Positions 42,790 to 52,710 are shown, counted from the stretch's first letter. The stretch: DNA of 64,000 nt from an uncultured Bacteroides sp. (GCF_947632445.1 NZ_CANRPM010000001.1:1-64000), one strand, 5' to 3'. Notes: generated by a model not told the origin, from the letters alone. Numbers and translations are program-made.

Positions 42790-43692
42790 ATGAATACACT
42801 CACTATAACAACCTGTCCACTGTGCGGCGGAAATCATTTGGAAAGGACGCTTACCTGTGTAGACCACTATGCTACAGGCGAAGCCTTTCATTTATGCCGC
42901 TGCCGTCATTGCGGTTTCCTCTTCACGCAAGATTTTCCGACAGAAGCTGAAATAGGCCGTTATTACGAAACACCGGACTACATTTCCCATTCGGATACGA
43001 AGAAGGGCGCCATGAACCGCATCTATCATCGGGTGCGTCACTACATGCTGAAGCGGAAAGCGAAGCTGGTGATGCGTGTCACCCACCGAAAAGACGGACG
43101 CCTGCTCGACATCGGTACAGGTACGGACTATTTCGCCGATACGATGAAGCAGTTGGGATGGCAAGTGGAAGCCATAGAAAAGAATGCCTCCGCCCGCGAA
43201 TTTGCCCGGGTGCATTTCGGGCTGGATGTACAACCGGAAACAGCCTTGAAAGGTTATGAATCGGGCAGTTTCGACGTCATCACGCTTTGGCACGTATTGG
43301 AGCATCTGGAGCATCTGAACGAGACATGGGAAACCCTGAGCACCCTGCTGACAGACAAAGGAATGCTGCTGGCAGCCGTTCCCAACTGCTCTTCATACGA
43401 TGCCCGCAAATATGGAGCCTATTGGGCTGCCTACAATGTGCCCCGGCACCTGTGGCACTTCACTCCCTCCACTATTCAGCAGCTTGCTTCGAAGCATGGT
43501 TTCATCATGTCCGAACGTCATCCGATGCCGTTCGACGCATTCTATGTATCCATGCTTTCCGAGCGCTACATGAACCGTTCGCTCCCCTTCCTGCGCGGGA
43601 TGCTGACGGGAACACTGGCATGGTTCAGTTCGTTGGTGCAAAAAGAGCGCAGCAGTTCAATGATTTATGTATTCAGAAAAAAGAGTTTATGA
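42790..43692 (+). CDS. class I SAM-dependent methyltransferase with N-terminal zinc ribbon
   Basis: Start at 42790 (MNTLTITTCPLCGGN) rather than the in-frame ATG 24 bases upstream, because the duplicated remnant on the left begins at the same codon. Two CxxC pairs (CPLC and CRHC) form a zinc ribbon, followed by a methyltransferase domain with LLDIGTGTDYFADTMKQLG and ITLWHVLEHLEHLNET. The family resembles methyltransferases that modify sugars or lipids in envelope glycan clusters; the substrate is unknown. Its stop overlaps the ftsX start (ATGA). Confidence 0.87.
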   Translation: MNTLTITTCPLCGGNHLERTLTCVDHYATGEAFHLCRCRHCGFLFTQDFPTEAEIGRYYETPDYISHSDTKKGAMNRIYHRVRHYMLKRKAKLVMRVTHRKDGRLLDIGTGTDYFADTMKQLGWQVEAIEKNASAREFARVHFGLDVQPETALKGYESGSFDVITLWHVLEHLEHLNETWETLSTLLTDKGMLLAAVPNCSSYDARKYGAYWAAYNVPRHLWHFTPSTIQQLASKHGFIMSERHPMPFDAFYVSMLSERYMNRSLPFLRGMLTGTLAWFSSLVQKERSSSMIYVFRKKSL

Positions 43693-44570
43693 AGTCCAAA
43701 CATACCCATCACACGACCTCCCTCTTTGACATGCAGTTTGTTACTTCCTGCATCAGCACGACACTGGTTCTGCTATTGCTGGGCATGGTCGTATTCTTCG
43801 TACTGGCTGCCCACAACCTGTCGGTGTATGTAAAAGAGAATATCAATTTCTCCATCGTCATCAGCGACGACATGAAGGAGCGTGACATCCTGCGCCTGCA
43901 AAAGGACTTGGATAAGGAACCCTTCGTGAAGAGCACCGAATACATCTCCAAAAAACAGGCTTTAGAGGAACAAACCGAAGCGATGGGCACCGATCCGCAA
44001 GAATTTTTGGGCTATAATCCCTTCTCGGCCTCCATCGAAGTGAAGTTGAAATCGGCCTATGCCAACGCGGACAGTATCGCCAAAATAGAAAAGCAAATCC
44101 GAAAAAACACCGATATACAGGACGTGCTTTATCAAAAAGAATTAGTAAATGCAGTGAACGACAACATCCGTAAAATCAGTTTGCTGCTGTTAGGCCTCGC
44201 CGTCATACTGGCCTTAATCTCATTCGCACTGATTAACAATACCATACGGCTGGCTGTCTACTCCAAACGCTTTCTGATACACACCATGAAGCTGGTGGGA
44301 GCCAACTGGAGTTTCATCCGGCGTCCCTTCTTGTACCGTAACTTCTGGACAGGTGTATTGGCAGCTGCTTTGGCCGACGGCCTTCTGTGGGCTGCCGCTA
44401 CCTGGTTAGTAGAAAAGGAGCCTGAACTGGTAAAAGTCGTTACGCCTCAAATTATGCTGCTGGTATCAATAGCCGTATTGCTTTTTGGTGTGCTTATCAC
44501 ATGGCTATGCGCCCTTTTCTCGGTCAACAAATACCTCCGCATGAAAGCCGGTGCGCTTTATCGCATTTAA
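43689..44570 (+). CDS. ftsX: cell division protein FtsX
   Basis: Membrane partner of FtsE that controls peptidoglycan hydrolases at the septum. The 293-residue protein starts at 43689 with a four-base overlap with the methyltransferase stop codon. It has an N-terminal helix (ISTTLVLLLLGMVVFFVLAA), an extracytoplasmic domain (about 45-160) and three C-terminal helices with NTIRLAVYSKRFLIHTMKLV and GANWSFIRRPF. ftsE is not adjacent, which is common in Bacteroidota. Confidence 0.93.
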   Translation: MKSKHTHHTTSLFDMQFVTSCISTTLVLLLLGMVVFFVLAAHNLSVYVKENINFSIVISDDMKERDILRLQKDLDKEPFVKSTEYISKKQALEEQTEAMGTDPQEFLGYNPFSASIEVKLKSAYANADSIAKIEKQIRKNTDIQDVLYQKELVNAVNDNIRKISLLLLGLAVILALISFALINNTIRLAVYSKRFLIHTMKLVGANWSFIRRPFLYRNFWTGVLAAALADGLLWAAATWLVEKEPELVKVVTPQIMLLVSIAVLLFGVLITWLCALFSVNKYLRMKAGALYRI

Positions 44571-44602
44571 ATTCAGTCAGATTATAAAAAAGATTTAAGA
44601 AT

Positions 44603-44866
44603 ATGAATAAGAAAAAGTTTGCTTTCGACAAGACCAACTTCCTTTTATTGGCTATCGGTATGGTTGTAGTCATCATCGGTTTCTTACTGATGACGGGGCC
44701 CTCTTCCACTCCGACGCACTTCGAGTCGGACATTTTCAGTGTACGCCGCATTAAAGTGGCCCCCGTCGTATGTCTGTTGGGCTTTGTGTTCATGATATAC
44801 GCCGTACTGCGCAAACCCAAGACAGAGGAAACACGAAAAGAACAAGAACAATTGAAAGAATCATAA
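44603..44866 (+). CDS. DUF3098 small membrane protein
   Basis: An 87-residue protein with two transmembrane helices (NFLLLAIGMVVVIIGFLLM and VVCLLGFVFMIYAVLR), a short charged loop and an acidic/Lys C-terminus. DUF3098 genes regularly sit between ftsX and uppP in Bacteroidota, as here. No biochemical function is known. Confidence 0.87.
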   Translation: MNKKKFAFDKTNFLLLAIGMVVVIIGFLLMTGPSSTPTHFESDIFSVRRIKVAPVVCLLGFVFMIYAVLRKPKTEETRKEQEQLKES

Positions 44867-44869
44867 AAG

Positions 44870-45667
44870 ATGGAATGGTTTGAAGCACTGGTCCTTGGAC
44901 TTCTTCAAGGACTGACAGAATATCTGCCGGTGAGCAGTAGCGGACATCTGACTATAGGTTCGGCTCTGTTTGGCATCGAAGGAGAGGAAAATCTGGCTTT
45001 CACCATCATGGTGCATGTTGCCACGGTGTTCAGTACGCTGGTCATCCTGTGGAAGGAAATTGACTGGATATTCAAAGGATTATTTAAATTTCGGATGAAT
45101 GAAGAGACCCGATATGTCATCAACATCATCATCTCAATGATACCGATCGGCATCGTGGGGGTATTCTTCAAGGACAAAGTAGAAGCTATCTTCGGATCGG
45201 GTCTGTTAGTGGTGGGATGCTGCCTGCTGCTGACAGCAATCCTGTTGACCTTCTCCTATTATTATAAACCCCGTCAGAAGGCCGAAATTTCGAAGAAAGA
45301 CGCCTTTATCATCGGTCTGGCACAGGCTTGCGCCGTGCTTCCAGGCCTTTCGCGTTCGGGCAGCACCATCGCCACAGGCCTTTTGCTGGGCGATGACAAG
45401 GCCAAGCTGGCCCAGTTCTCTTTCCTGATGGTCATTCCTCCCATTCTGGGTGAGGCGTTGCTCGACGGCATGAAGCTGATGAAGGGCGAGGCTATTGCAG
45501 GCGACATACCGGCCCTTTCGCTGATAGTAGGCTTCGCAGCCGCTTTCGTATCGGGCTGCCTGGCCTGCAAGTGGATGATTAACATCGTGAAAAAGGGCAA
45601 ACTGGTGTATTTCGGTATCTATTGCGCCATTGCCGGTGCACTGACGTTGGTACTGAACCTGCTTTGA
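44870..45667 (+). CDS. uppP: undecaprenyl-diphosphatase (BacA/UppP)
   Basis: Dephosphorylates undecaprenyl pyrophosphate to recycle the lipid carrier for peptidoglycan and other envelope polymers. The 265-residue, multi-helix protein has the [13 protein letters not shown] motif near the N-terminus and [18 protein letters not shown] (catalytic region) in the middle. It lies three bases after the DUF3098 gene. Confidence 0.95.
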   Translation: MEWFEALVLGLLQGLTEYLPVSSSGHLTIGSALFGIEGEENLAFTIMVHVATVFSTLVILWKEIDWIFKGLFKFRMNEETRYVINIIISMIPIGIVGVFFKDKVEAIFGSGLLVVGCCLLLTAILLTFSYYYKPRQKAEISKKDAFIIGLAQACAVLPGLSRSGSTIATGLLLGDDKAKLAQFSFLMVIPPILGEALLDGMKLMKGEAIAGDIPALSLIVGFAAAFVSGCLACKWMINIVKKGKLVYFGIYCAIAGALTLVLNLL

Positions 45668-45691
45668 TGATTATTATAAAGACAGAGAAAC

Positions 45692-46399
45692 GTGAATTTC
45701 AAAAAAGGAGAACTCTTATACCTGAACAAGCCGCTGGGCTGGACGTCATTCAAGGTGGTGGGACATGTACGCTACCACATTTGCCGACGACTGGGTGTAA
45801 AGAAGTTGAAAGTAGGCCATGCCGGCACACTTGACCCCTTGGCTACGGGAGTTATGATTGTATGCACGGGCAGGGCTACCAAGCGAATAGAAGAGCTTCA
45901 GTATCACACGAAGGAGTATATTGCCACCATCCGGCTGGGTGCCACGACCCCTTCCTACGACTTGGAGCACGAGATAGATGCCGTCTATCCGACGAATCAC
46001 ATCACCCGCGAACTGGTAGAGGAAACGCTTCAGCGTTTTGTCGGTGAAATACAGCAGGTACCTCCTGCCTTCTCAGCCTGTATGGTGAACGGGAAACGTG
46101 CCTACGACCTGGCTCGAAAAGGCGAGGACGTGGAACTGAAGCCCAAGCTGCTCGTCATCGACGAGATAGAGTTGCTGGAATGCAACCTGCCCGAAATAAA
46201 GGTGCGCGTGGTATGCAGCAAGGGGACTTATATCCGTGCCCTGGCCCGCGACATCGGCGAGGCGCTGAACAGCGGTGCCCATCTGGCAGCTCTGGAACGT
46301 ACACGCGTGGGGGATGTCCGCATTGAGGACTGCCTTAATCCGCTCGACTTCAAGGACTGGATTGATGCACAAGAGATAGAAACAGAAGAAGAACAATAA
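45692..46399 (+). CDS. truB: tRNA pseudouridine-55 synthase
   Basis: Forms the pseudouridine at position 55 of the T loop of tRNAs. It contains KPLGWTSFKVV, KVGHAGTLDPLATGVM with the catalytic Asp, and PPAFSACMVNGKRAYDLAR. The start codon is GTG: an in-frame stop lies 13 bases upstream of it and no in-frame ATG intervenes. The 235-residue length fits the short bacterial form. Confidence 0.94.
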   Translation: MNFKKGELLYLNKPLGWTSFKVVGHVRYHICRRLGVKKLKVGHAGTLDPLATGVMIVCTGRATKRIEELQYHTKEYIATIRLGATTPSYDLEHEIDAVYPTNHITRELVEETLQRFVGEIQQVPPAFSACMVNGKRAYDLARKGEDVELKPKLLVIDEIELLECNLPEIKVRVVCSKGTYIRALARDIGEALNSGAHLAALERTRVGDVRIEDCLNPLDFKDWIDAQEIETEEEQ

Positions 46400-46430
46400 A
46401 ATCAACCTAATATAAAAAGAAAGGAAAGAT

Positions 46431-47489
46431 ATGAAACTGTCGCAATTCAAATTCAAGCTTCCTGAGGAAAGGATCGCTTTACATCCCACCCGGTACAGGG
46501 ATGAGTCGCGCCTGATGGTGCTGCACCGCAAGACAGGAGAAATAGAACATCGGATATTCAAGGACATATTGGACTATTTCGACGACAAGGACGTGTTTGT
46601 ATTCAATGACACCAAAGTATTCCCTGCCCGTCTGTACGGTAACAAGGAAAAAACAGGAGCCCGTATCGAGGTATTCTTGTTGCGCGAGCTGAATGAAGAA
46701 CTGCGTTTGTGGGACGTACTCGTCGACCCTGCCCGCAAGATACGTATCGGAAACAAGCTCTACTTCGGCGACGACGATTCAATGGTAGCCGAAGTCATTG
46801 ACAATACCACTTCACGTGGACGCACCCTGCGCTTTCTCTACGACGGCCCGCACGATGAATTCAAGAAGGCACTCTACGCATTGGGAGAGACGCCGCTGCC
46901 TCACAGCATCATTAACCGTCCTGTAGAACCGGAGGATGCGGAACGTTTCCAGTCCATCTTTGCACGCCACGAAGGTGCCGTAACAGCTCCGACAGCCAAC
47001 CTGCACTTCAGCCGCGAACTGATGAAACGTATGGAAATCAAGGGTATCGACTTCGCATACATCACCCTACATGCAGGTTTAGGCAACTTCCGCGAAATTG
47101 ATGTGGAAGACCTGACGAAGCATAAGACCGACTCCGAGCAGATGATTGTAGATCAAGAAGCTGTGAATATCGTAAATCATGCCAAGGATCTGAACAGACA
47201 GGTATGCGCCGTAGGCACAACCGTAATGCGTGCTATCGAAAGCACCGTCAGCACCGATGGCCATCTGAAGACCTACAACGGCTGGACAAACAAATTTATC
47301 TTCCCGCCCTATGACTTTACGGTAGCCAATGCAATGGTATCGAATTTCCACATGCCGCTTTCTACCCTGCTAATGATTGTGGCTGCTTTCGGAGGATATG
47401 AACAGGTGATGCATGCTTACGACGTGGCCTTAAAGGAAGAGTACCGTTTTGGCACCTATGGTGACGCCATGCTTATCACAGATAAATAA
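46431..47489 (+). CDS. queA: S-adenosylmethionine:tRNA ribosyltransferase-isomerase
   Basis: Transfers and isomerises the ribosyl group of SAM to make epoxyqueuosine in tRNA. The 352-residue protein has [20 protein letters not shown] near the start, [14 protein letters not shown] in the middle and [16 protein letters not shown] near the end. A purine-rich ribosome-binding segment (AGAAAGGAAAG) precedes the ATG. Confidence 0.95.
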   Translation: MKLSQFKFKLPEERIALHPTRYRDESRLMVLHRKTGEIEHRIFKDILDYFDDKDVFVFNDTKVFPARLYGNKEKTGARIEVFLLRELNEELRLWDVLVDPARKIRIGNKLYFGDDDSMVAEVIDNTTSRGRTLRFLYDGPHDEFKKALYALGETPLPHSIINRPVEPEDAERFQSIFARHEGAVTAPTANLHFSRELMKRMEIKGIDFAYITLHAGLGNFREIDVEDLTKHKTDSEQMIVDQEAVNIVNHAKDLNRQVCAVGTTVMRAIESTVSTDGHLKTYNGWTNKFIFPPYDFTVANAMVSNFHMPLSTLLMIVAAFGGYEQVMHAYDVALKEEYRFGTYGDAMLITDK

Positions 47490-47492
47490 TCA

Positions 47493-47966
47493 ATGAAGGA
47501 TTCTTCATTTATATATTATTTAGGTCTGGGTACCAATCTCGGTAATAAGGAACAAAATCTTCGTAATGCTGTTTGGAAGATAGAAAAACGGATAGGGAAA
47601 GTGGTTTCCCTATCTGCTTTTTATGCAACTGCTCCTTGGGGATTTGACTCCGCAAACGGCTTTTTGAATGCAGCCTGCCGGGTTGATACGGCACTGCATC
47701 CCTTGCAGGTACTGGAAGCTACGCAAGCTGTGGAATGCGAGATGGGACGTACAGATAAATCTGTAGACGGTATCTATCACGATCGCATCATCGACATTGA
47801 CCTGTTAATTTGCCTGGATGCTTTAAAGAAAGAAGTGTTCGTAGACACTCCGCAACTGAAGCTGCCCCACCCATTGATGCACTTCCGCGATTTTGTAATG
47901 AGACCGCTAAATGAAATAGCTCCCGAACTGGCACATCAAATCTTGTCAAAACAAAAAGGAATATGA
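47493..47966 (+). CDS. folK: 7,8-dihydro-6-hydroxymethylpterin pyrophosphokinase
   Basis: Pyrophosphorylates 6-hydroxymethyl-7,8-dihydropterin in folate biosynthesis. The 157-residue protein has LGLGTNLGNKEQNLRNA, the PWGFDSANGFLNAACRVDT segment and RIIDIDLLICLDA followed by LPHPLMHFRDFVMRPLNEIA, all characteristic. Its stop overlaps the next start by four bases. Confidence 0.95.
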   Translation: MKDSSFIYYLGLGTNLGNKEQNLRNAVWKIEKRIGKVVSLSAFYATAPWGFDSANGFLNAACRVDTALHPLQVLEATQAVECEMGRTDKSVDGIYHDRIIDIDLLICLDALKKEVFVDTPQLKLPHPLMHFRDFVMRPLNEIAPELAHQILSKQKGI

Positions 47967-49000
47967 AAAAATTAGGACTGTTCAGCCTGCTTCTTTGGAT
48001 TTTCTTGTGTATAAGGGCACAACAGAAGAATGAATTTACCGTGCTGCAATGGAATATCTGGCAGGAAGGTACGCAGGTGAAAGGAGGATATGATGCCATT
48101 GTGGACGAGATAGTCCGCCTGAAGCCCGACTTTGTAACGCTCAGCGAAGTGAGAAATTATAAAAATACCCGTTTTTGCGACCGTATCGTCCAGTCGTTGA
48201 AGCAACGTGGCGAGACTTATTATTCCTTTTTCAGCTACGATTCGGGACTGCTGAGCCGTTATCCAATTACCGATTCGTTGACCGTTTTCCCTTTAAAGGA
48301 TGACCACGGAAGCATTTACAAAATGGTAAGTTCCATTCACGGACATCGGATAGCTGTCTATACTGCCCATTTAGACTACCTGAACGACGCTTATTACAAC
48401 GCACGTGGTTATGATGGCTTCACTTGGAAAGAGATTCCCATTCCACAGACGGTATGTGAAGTATTGCAGGTGAACGATGCTTCTTTGCGCGATGATGCTA
48501 TCCGCAACTTCATTGCTGAGGCAAAGAATGATATTGCCGAAGGCATCATCGTAATATTAGGCGGCGACTTCAACGAACCATCGCACCTCGACTGGACGCG
48601 CGAAACAAAAGACCTGTTCGACCATAACGGCCTGATTGTGCCCTGGACGGTTCCTCTGCTTTTAGACAACAACGGCTTTGTAGACACATACCGTGAACTC
48701 TATCCTGACGTCCTCGGCTATCCCGGTTTTACTTTCCCTGCCGACAATCCACAGATTTCTGTCGAAAGACTGACGTGGGCGCCCAAAGTCGACGAACGCG
48801 ACCGGATAGACTATGTATTCTACCATCCGCATCCGGCCATTGAACTGATAGATGCCGTTATCTTTGGCCCCCGTAGCTCCATTGTCAACAGCAAGCGTAT
48901 GCCCGAAGAATCAAAAGACCGTTTCCTACTGCCTTTAGGTGTATGGCCTACCGACCACAAGGGATTACTGGTGACTTTCAGACTAAAAAATAATCTTTGA
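47963..49000 (+). CDS. secreted endonuclease/exonuclease/phosphatase-family protein
   Basis: A 345-residue protein with a signal peptide (LFSLLLWIFLCIRAQ). The EEP fold is indicated by FTVLQWNIWQEG, a GGDFNEPSHLDWT block (metal/catalytic Asp and Asn) and a C-terminal PTDHKGLLVTF (catalytic His). Candidates include a phosphodiesterase, sphingomyelinase-like or nuclease activity; the substrate is unknown. Its placement after folK is probably only transcriptional. Confidence 0.88.
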   Translation: MKKLGLFSLLLWIFLCIRAQQKNEFTVLQWNIWQEGTQVKGGYDAIVDEIVRLKPDFVTLSEVRNYKNTRFCDRIVQSLKQRGETYYSFFSYDSGLLSRYPITDSLTVFPLKDDHGSIYKMVSSIHGHRIAVYTAHLDYLNDAYYNARGYDGFTWKEIPIPQTVCEVLQVNDASLRDDAIRNFIAEAKNDIAEGIIVILGGDFNEPSHLDWTRETKDLFDHNGLIVPWTVPLLLDNNGFVDTYRELYPDVLGYPGFTFPADNPQISVERLTWAPKVDERDRIDYVFYHPHPAIELIDAVIFGPRSSIVNSKRMPEESKDRFLLPLGVWPTDHKGLLVTFRLKNNL

Positions 49001-49047
49001 GCAACGTTAATTTTGACTAAAGCATCGTTCTTTGAAGAAAAAACGCT

Positions 49048-49055
49048 ACCTTTGC
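49048..49055 (+). promoter_or_regulatory. -7 element of metK
   Basis: TACCTTTG, followed by CACCCG, lies 16 bases upstream of the SAM-II-like element, so that element would be at the very 5' end of the metK leader, as expected for a riboswitch. The -33 match is weak. Confidence 0.65.
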
Positions 49056-49071
49056 ACCCGAAATAACTACG

Positions 49072-49118
49072 TGGAAAGATTTGAGTAGCTTGCAACCACA
49101 GAAAAAAATGCTAAAACA
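49072..49118 (+). promoter_or_regulatory. SAM-II-like riboswitch before metK
   Basis: Stem P1 pairs GTGG (49072-49075) with CCAC (49096-49099). The loop has AAAGATTTGAGTAGCTTGCA, close to the SAM-II consensus, and the 3' tail TGCTAAAA (49109-49116) can pair its GCTA (49110-49113) with TAGC (49086-49089) to form the required pseudoknot. A-rich linkers match the family. SAM-II elements are known from Bacteroidota and sense the product of MetK, so the placement is biologically consistent. Confidence 0.8.
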
Positions 49119-49216
49119 CATACTTTTCTGAATAGTACGGCCACAATGCCGATACTTCTACTCGCTGAACTTTCCCATTCAAACTTTGTTTTATTAATTA
49201 TTTAACTGTTATTGAA

Positions 49217-50509
49217 ATGGGATACTTATTTACATCCGAATCGGTGTCTGAAGGACACCCCGACAAAGTGGCCGACCAAATATCGGACGCTGTACTTGAC
49301 AAACTGCTAGCCTACGACCCCAGTTCGAAGGTAGCTTGTGAAACACTGGTAACAACCGGACAGGTAGTACTAGCCGGTGAAGTGAAGACGAAGGCTTACG
49401 TAGACCTCCAACTCATTGCACGTGAAGTCATCAGGAAGATTGGCTACACAAAAGGCGAATATATGTTCGAAAGCAACTCGTGCGGTGTGCTGAGTACCAT
49501 CCACGAGCAGAGTCCCGACATCAATCGTGGTGTGGAACGTCAGGATCCAATGGAGCAAGGTGCAGGCGACCAAGGTATGATGTTCGGCTATGCCACCAAC
49601 GAGACAGAAAACTACATGCCGCTCTCGCTCGACTTGGCACACCGCATCCTTCAGGTGTTGGCCGACATTCGTCGCGAAGGCAAGCAGATGACCTACCTGC
49701 GTCCCGATGCCAAAAGCCAAGTGACCATCGAATACGACGACAATGGGACACCTGTACGCATTGATACCATCGTCGTTTCTACGCAACACGACGACTTTAT
49801 CCAGCCGGCCGATGATACGGAGGCCGCCCAGCTGAAGGCCGACGAAGAAATGCTGGCCATCATCCGCAAAGATGTAATCGAAGTATTGATGCCTCGTGTC
49901 ATCGCTTCTATCCATGCCCCGAAGGTACTTGCTCTGTTCAACGACCACATCACCTATCACGTCAATCCTACCGGTAAGTTCGTAATCGGAGGCCCGCATG
50001 GCGATACCGGTCTGACAGGGCGCAAGATTATTGTTGATACCTATGGCGGAAAGGGCGCACACGGTGGTGGTGCTTTCTCTGGCAAGGATCCTTCAAAGGT
50101 AGACCGCTCGGCTGCTTATGCTGCCCGTCACATTGCCAAGAACCTCGTTGCAGCCGGTGTGGCTGATGAAATCCTGGTACAGGTTAGCTATGCCATCGGT
50201 GTGGCACGCCCCATCAACATCTACGTCAACACCTACGGACGCAGCCATGTGAATATGAGCGACGGCGAGATAGCTCGCAAGATTGACGAAATTTTCGACC
50301 TCCGTCCCAAGGCTATCGAGGATCGTCTGAAATTGCGTAACCCCATTTATCAGGAAACTGCGGCTTACGGACACATGGGTCGTGAGCCCCAAATTGTAAC
50401 CAAACATTTCTGCAGTTGTTACGAAGGCAACAAGGATGTTACGGTAGAACTTTTCACCTGGGAAAAGCTTGACTATGTAGATAAGGTAAAAGTCGCTTTC
50501 GGATTATAA
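49217..50509 (+). CDS. metK: S-adenosylmethionine synthetase
   Basis: Makes SAM from methionine and ATP. The 430-residue length is usual in Bacteroidota. Motifs include [20 protein letters not shown] at the N-terminus, [16 protein letters not shown], and [20 protein letters not shown]. The gene is monocistronic: it has its own promoter, a SAM-II-like leader and a terminator. SAM made here feeds the window's many SAM-dependent enzymes. Confidence 0.98.
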   Translation: MGYLFTSESVSEGHPDKVADQISDAVLDKLLAYDPSSKVACETLVTTGQVVLAGEVKTKAYVDLQLIAREVIRKIGYTKGEYMFESNSCGVLSTIHEQSPDINRGVERQDPMEQGAGDQGMMFGYATNETENYMPLSLDLAHRILQVLADIRREGKQMTYLRPDAKSQVTIEYDDNGTPVRIDTIVVSTQHDDFIQPADDTEAAQLKADEEMLAIIRKDVIEVLMPRVIASIHAPKVLALFNDHITYHVNPTGKFVIGGPHGDTGLTGRKIIVDTYGGKGAHGGGAFSGKDPSKVDRSAAYAARHIAKNLVAAGVADEILVQVSYAIGVARPINIYVNTYGRSHVNMSDGEIARKIDEIFDLRPKAIEDRLKLRNPIYQETAAYGHMGREPQIVTKHFCSCYEGNKDVTVELFTWEKLDYVDKVKVAFGL

Positions 50510-50530
50510 TCAAGCGGTATTTGTTCTTTC

Positions 50531-50569
50531 CGAGGGTGTGTCAAAGGAGGGGCGCACTCTCGTTTTTTT
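50531..50569 (+). terminator. rho-independent terminator after metK
   Basis: The stem pairs CGAGGGTGTGTC (50531-50542) with GGCGCACTCTCG (50551-50562), with some G-U pairs, followed by seven T. It separates metK from the next promoter. Confidence 0.85.
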
Positions 50570-50602
50570 GTTCCTAAGTGTACTTTTCTGACCGAAATCA
50601 TG

Positions 50603-50610
50603 TACCTTTG
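50603..50610 (+). promoter_or_regulatory. -7 element of the LOG-family operon
   Basis: TACCTTTG lies 24 bases before the start at 50635, which rules out the in-frame ATG at 50578. The -33 match is weak. Confidence 0.6.
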
Positions 50611-50634
50611 CCTGCAAAACCAATCCGTGTCATC

Positions 50635-51225
50635 ATGATGAATAAGATTAATGCAGTCTGTGTCTATAGTGCGTCGAGTACGAAAATCGATTCTATATAT
50701 TTTGAAACAGCCCGTAAATTGGGAACCTTGCTGGCCCGGAATGGTATCCGTGTAGTCAACGGAGCCGGAAATATGGGACTGATGGCAGCTGTTTCCGATG
50801 CAGCATTGGCGGCTGGAGGGCAGGTGACAGGCGTCATTCCCCGTTTTATGGTAGAGCAGAACTGGCATCATACAGGATTGAGCGAACTGATAAAAGTCGA
50901 CACCATGCACGAGCGCAAACAGAAAATGGCAGCCCTGAGCGATGCCATTATCGCCCTACCCGGTGGATGTGGCACATTGGAAGAACTACTCGAGGTGATT
51001 ACCTGGAAACAACTGGGCCTCTATCTGAACCCCATCGTTATTCTGAACGTAAAAGACTACTACGGCCCGCTACTCGAAATGTTCGCTCGCGCGGCCGAAG
51101 AGCATTTCATAGGTGCCCGCCACATGGACATCTGGTGTGTAGCCCATACACCTGAAGAGGCCGTAACACAAATACAGACCACTCCCATCTGGAACGTTTC
51201 CTTCCGTAAATTCACTACCCTATGA
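50635..51225 (+). CDS. LOG-family nucleotide 5'-monophosphate phosphoribohydrolase
   Basis: A 196-residue lysine-decarboxylase-fold protein of the TIGR00730/LOG group, now known mainly as nucleotide 5'-monophosphate nucleosidases (cytokinin-activating enzymes in plants). It contains NGAGNMGLMAAVSDAALAAG and the hallmark ALPGGCGTLEELLEVITWKQ. The start is MMNKINAVCVYSA after the promoter. The stop overlaps the next start. Confidence 0.9.
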   Translation: MMNKINAVCVYSASSTKIDSIYFETARKLGTLLARNGIRVVNGAGNMGLMAAVSDAALAAGGQVTGVIPRFMVEQNWHHTGLSELIKVDTMHERKQKMAALSDAIIALPGGCGTLEELLEVITWKQLGLYLNPIVILNVKDYYGPLLEMFARAAEEHFIGARHMDIWCVAHTPEEAVTQIQTTPIWNVSFRKFTTL

Positions 51226-51956
51226 TGTTTTCACCGCTGTTCCAGGCCCTATCCATCTCAGAACAGGGTATTCCCTTGCCTTATCTGCCAGGACGTGACG
51301 ACACTATCGCGCTGTTGCTGCTGTGCTGCTTCCTGTTATCATCCTACATGCTCTCCCGCAACCGTAAATTCCTGCTCCAGTTAGGCAAAGACTTCATTAT
51401 GCACCGCGAACGATCCAGCATCTTTGCAATATCATCAGGAACAGACACCCGCTTTCTACTGATACTAATCCTCCAAACTTGCGTACTGGCCGGCATTTAC
51501 CTATTCATCTGCTTCAGCGACCTCTACCCTGAAATAGTCCGCACGACACCGTCCTCATTCCTTCTATTCAGCTACATAGCTGGTTGCATATTATATTTCT
51601 TTCTAAAATGGTCTGTCTATTCTATGCTTGGATGGATTTTCTTTGACAAAGGGACAGTCGATTTCTGGATGACATCCTATTCCACTCTCTTATATTATAT
51701 GGGCTTCGGACTTTTTCTCTCCATCCTTATGGCAATCTATCTCAATCTCAGTCTGCAAAATTATGTTATAATCGGTCTTTCCCTACTTGGTTTGGTTAAA
51801 ATATTGATGTTATACAAATGGATAAAGCTTTTTTGTCACAATTTGTTCGGCAGTTTCTTTTTAATTTTATACTTTTGTGCCCTTGAAATCAGCCCTTGCA
51901 TTATGTTATACAGCGGGCTGATACAACTAAACGATTATTTGATAATAAAATTTTAG
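51222..51956 (+). CDS. DUF4271 membrane protein
   Basis: A 244-residue polytopic protein with about six helices, typical of DUF4271. It is encoded immediately before hemD, the usual position for this family in Bacteroidota. Notable segments are RNRKFLLQLGKDFIMHRERS near the N-terminus and FFLKWSVYSMLGWIFFDKGT in the middle. No function is established. Confidence 0.85.
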   Translation: MMFSPLFQALSISEQGIPLPYLPGRDDTIALLLLCCFLLSSYMLSRNRKFLLQLGKDFIMHRERSSIFAISSGTDTRFLLILILQTCVLAGIYLFICFSDLYPEIVRTTPSSFLLFSYIAGCILYFFLKWSVYSMLGWIFFDKGTVDFWMTSYSTLLYYMGFGLFLSILMAIYLNLSLQNYVIIGLSLLGLVKILMLYKWIKLFCHNLFGSFFLILYFCALEISPCIMLYSGLIQLNDYLIIKF

Positions 51957-51960
51957 GACG

Positions 51961-52710
51961 TTGAAAATTAAAAAAGTGCTTGTATCGCAGCCGAAACCGG
52001 CCTCAGAGAAGTCTCCATACTACAATATAGCCGAAAAGTACGGAGTAAAAATAGACTTTCGTCCGTTCATTAAAGTGGAGAGCATTTCTGCAAAAGAGTT
52101 CAGACAACAGAAGATCTCGATCTTAGACCATACTGCTGTGGTTTTTACATCCCGCCACGCCATCGACCATTTCTTCCATTTGTGCGCAGAACTGCGTGTT
52201 ACGATCCCGGAAACTATGAAATACTTCTGCTTAACCGAGTCTATCGCACTCTATATCCAGAAGTATGTACAATACCGGAAGCGTAAGATATTTTTTGGCC
52301 AGACCGGCAAGTTTGACGACTTGTTGCCAGCCATACTGAAGCACAAAACGGAAAATTATTTGGTACCCATGTCGGATGTACATACTGACGACATCAAGAA
52401 CACATTGGACAAGAACAAAATTCAACATAGTGAAGCCATTATGTACCGCACGGTAAGCAATGACTTCCAACCGGGTGAAACATTCGACTACGACATGTTG
52501 GTGTTCTTCAGTCCTGCAGGAGTATCCTCTCTGCAAAAAAATTTCCCTAACTTTGAGCAGAAAGATATTAAGATAGGTACTTTTGGTTCTACGACAGCAC
52601 AGGCTGTACGCGATGCCGGACTACGTCTCGACTTGGAAGCTCCCAGTGTAAAAGCCCCTTCAATGACGGTGGCTCTTGACATGTTTATTAAGGAGAACAA
52701 TAAGGAATAA
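51961..52710 (+). CDS. hemD: uroporphyrinogen-III synthase-family protein
   Basis: Cyclises hydroxymethylbilane in tetrapyrrole synthesis. The 249-residue protein starts with TTG (LKIKKVLVSQPKPASEKSPY), four bases after the DUF4271 stop codon. It carries VVFTSRHAIDHFFHLC, MLVFFSPAGVSSLQKNFP and GSTTAQAVRDAGLRLDLEAP, typical of HemD. No other haem-synthesis gene is adjacent. In organisms lacking the rest of the pathway its role may differ. Confidence 0.85.
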   Translation: MKIKKVLVSQPKPASEKSPYYNIAEKYGVKIDFRPFIKVESISAKEFRQQKISILDHTAVVFTSRHAIDHFFHLCAELRVTIPETMKYFCLTESIALYIQKYVQYRKRKIFFGQTGKFDDLLPAILKHKTENYLVPMSDVHTDDIKNTLDKNKIQHSEAIMYRTVSNDFQPGETFDYDMLVFFSPAGVSSLQKNFPNFEQKDIKIGTFGSTTAQAVRDAGLRLDLEAPSVKAPSMTVALDMFIKENNKE

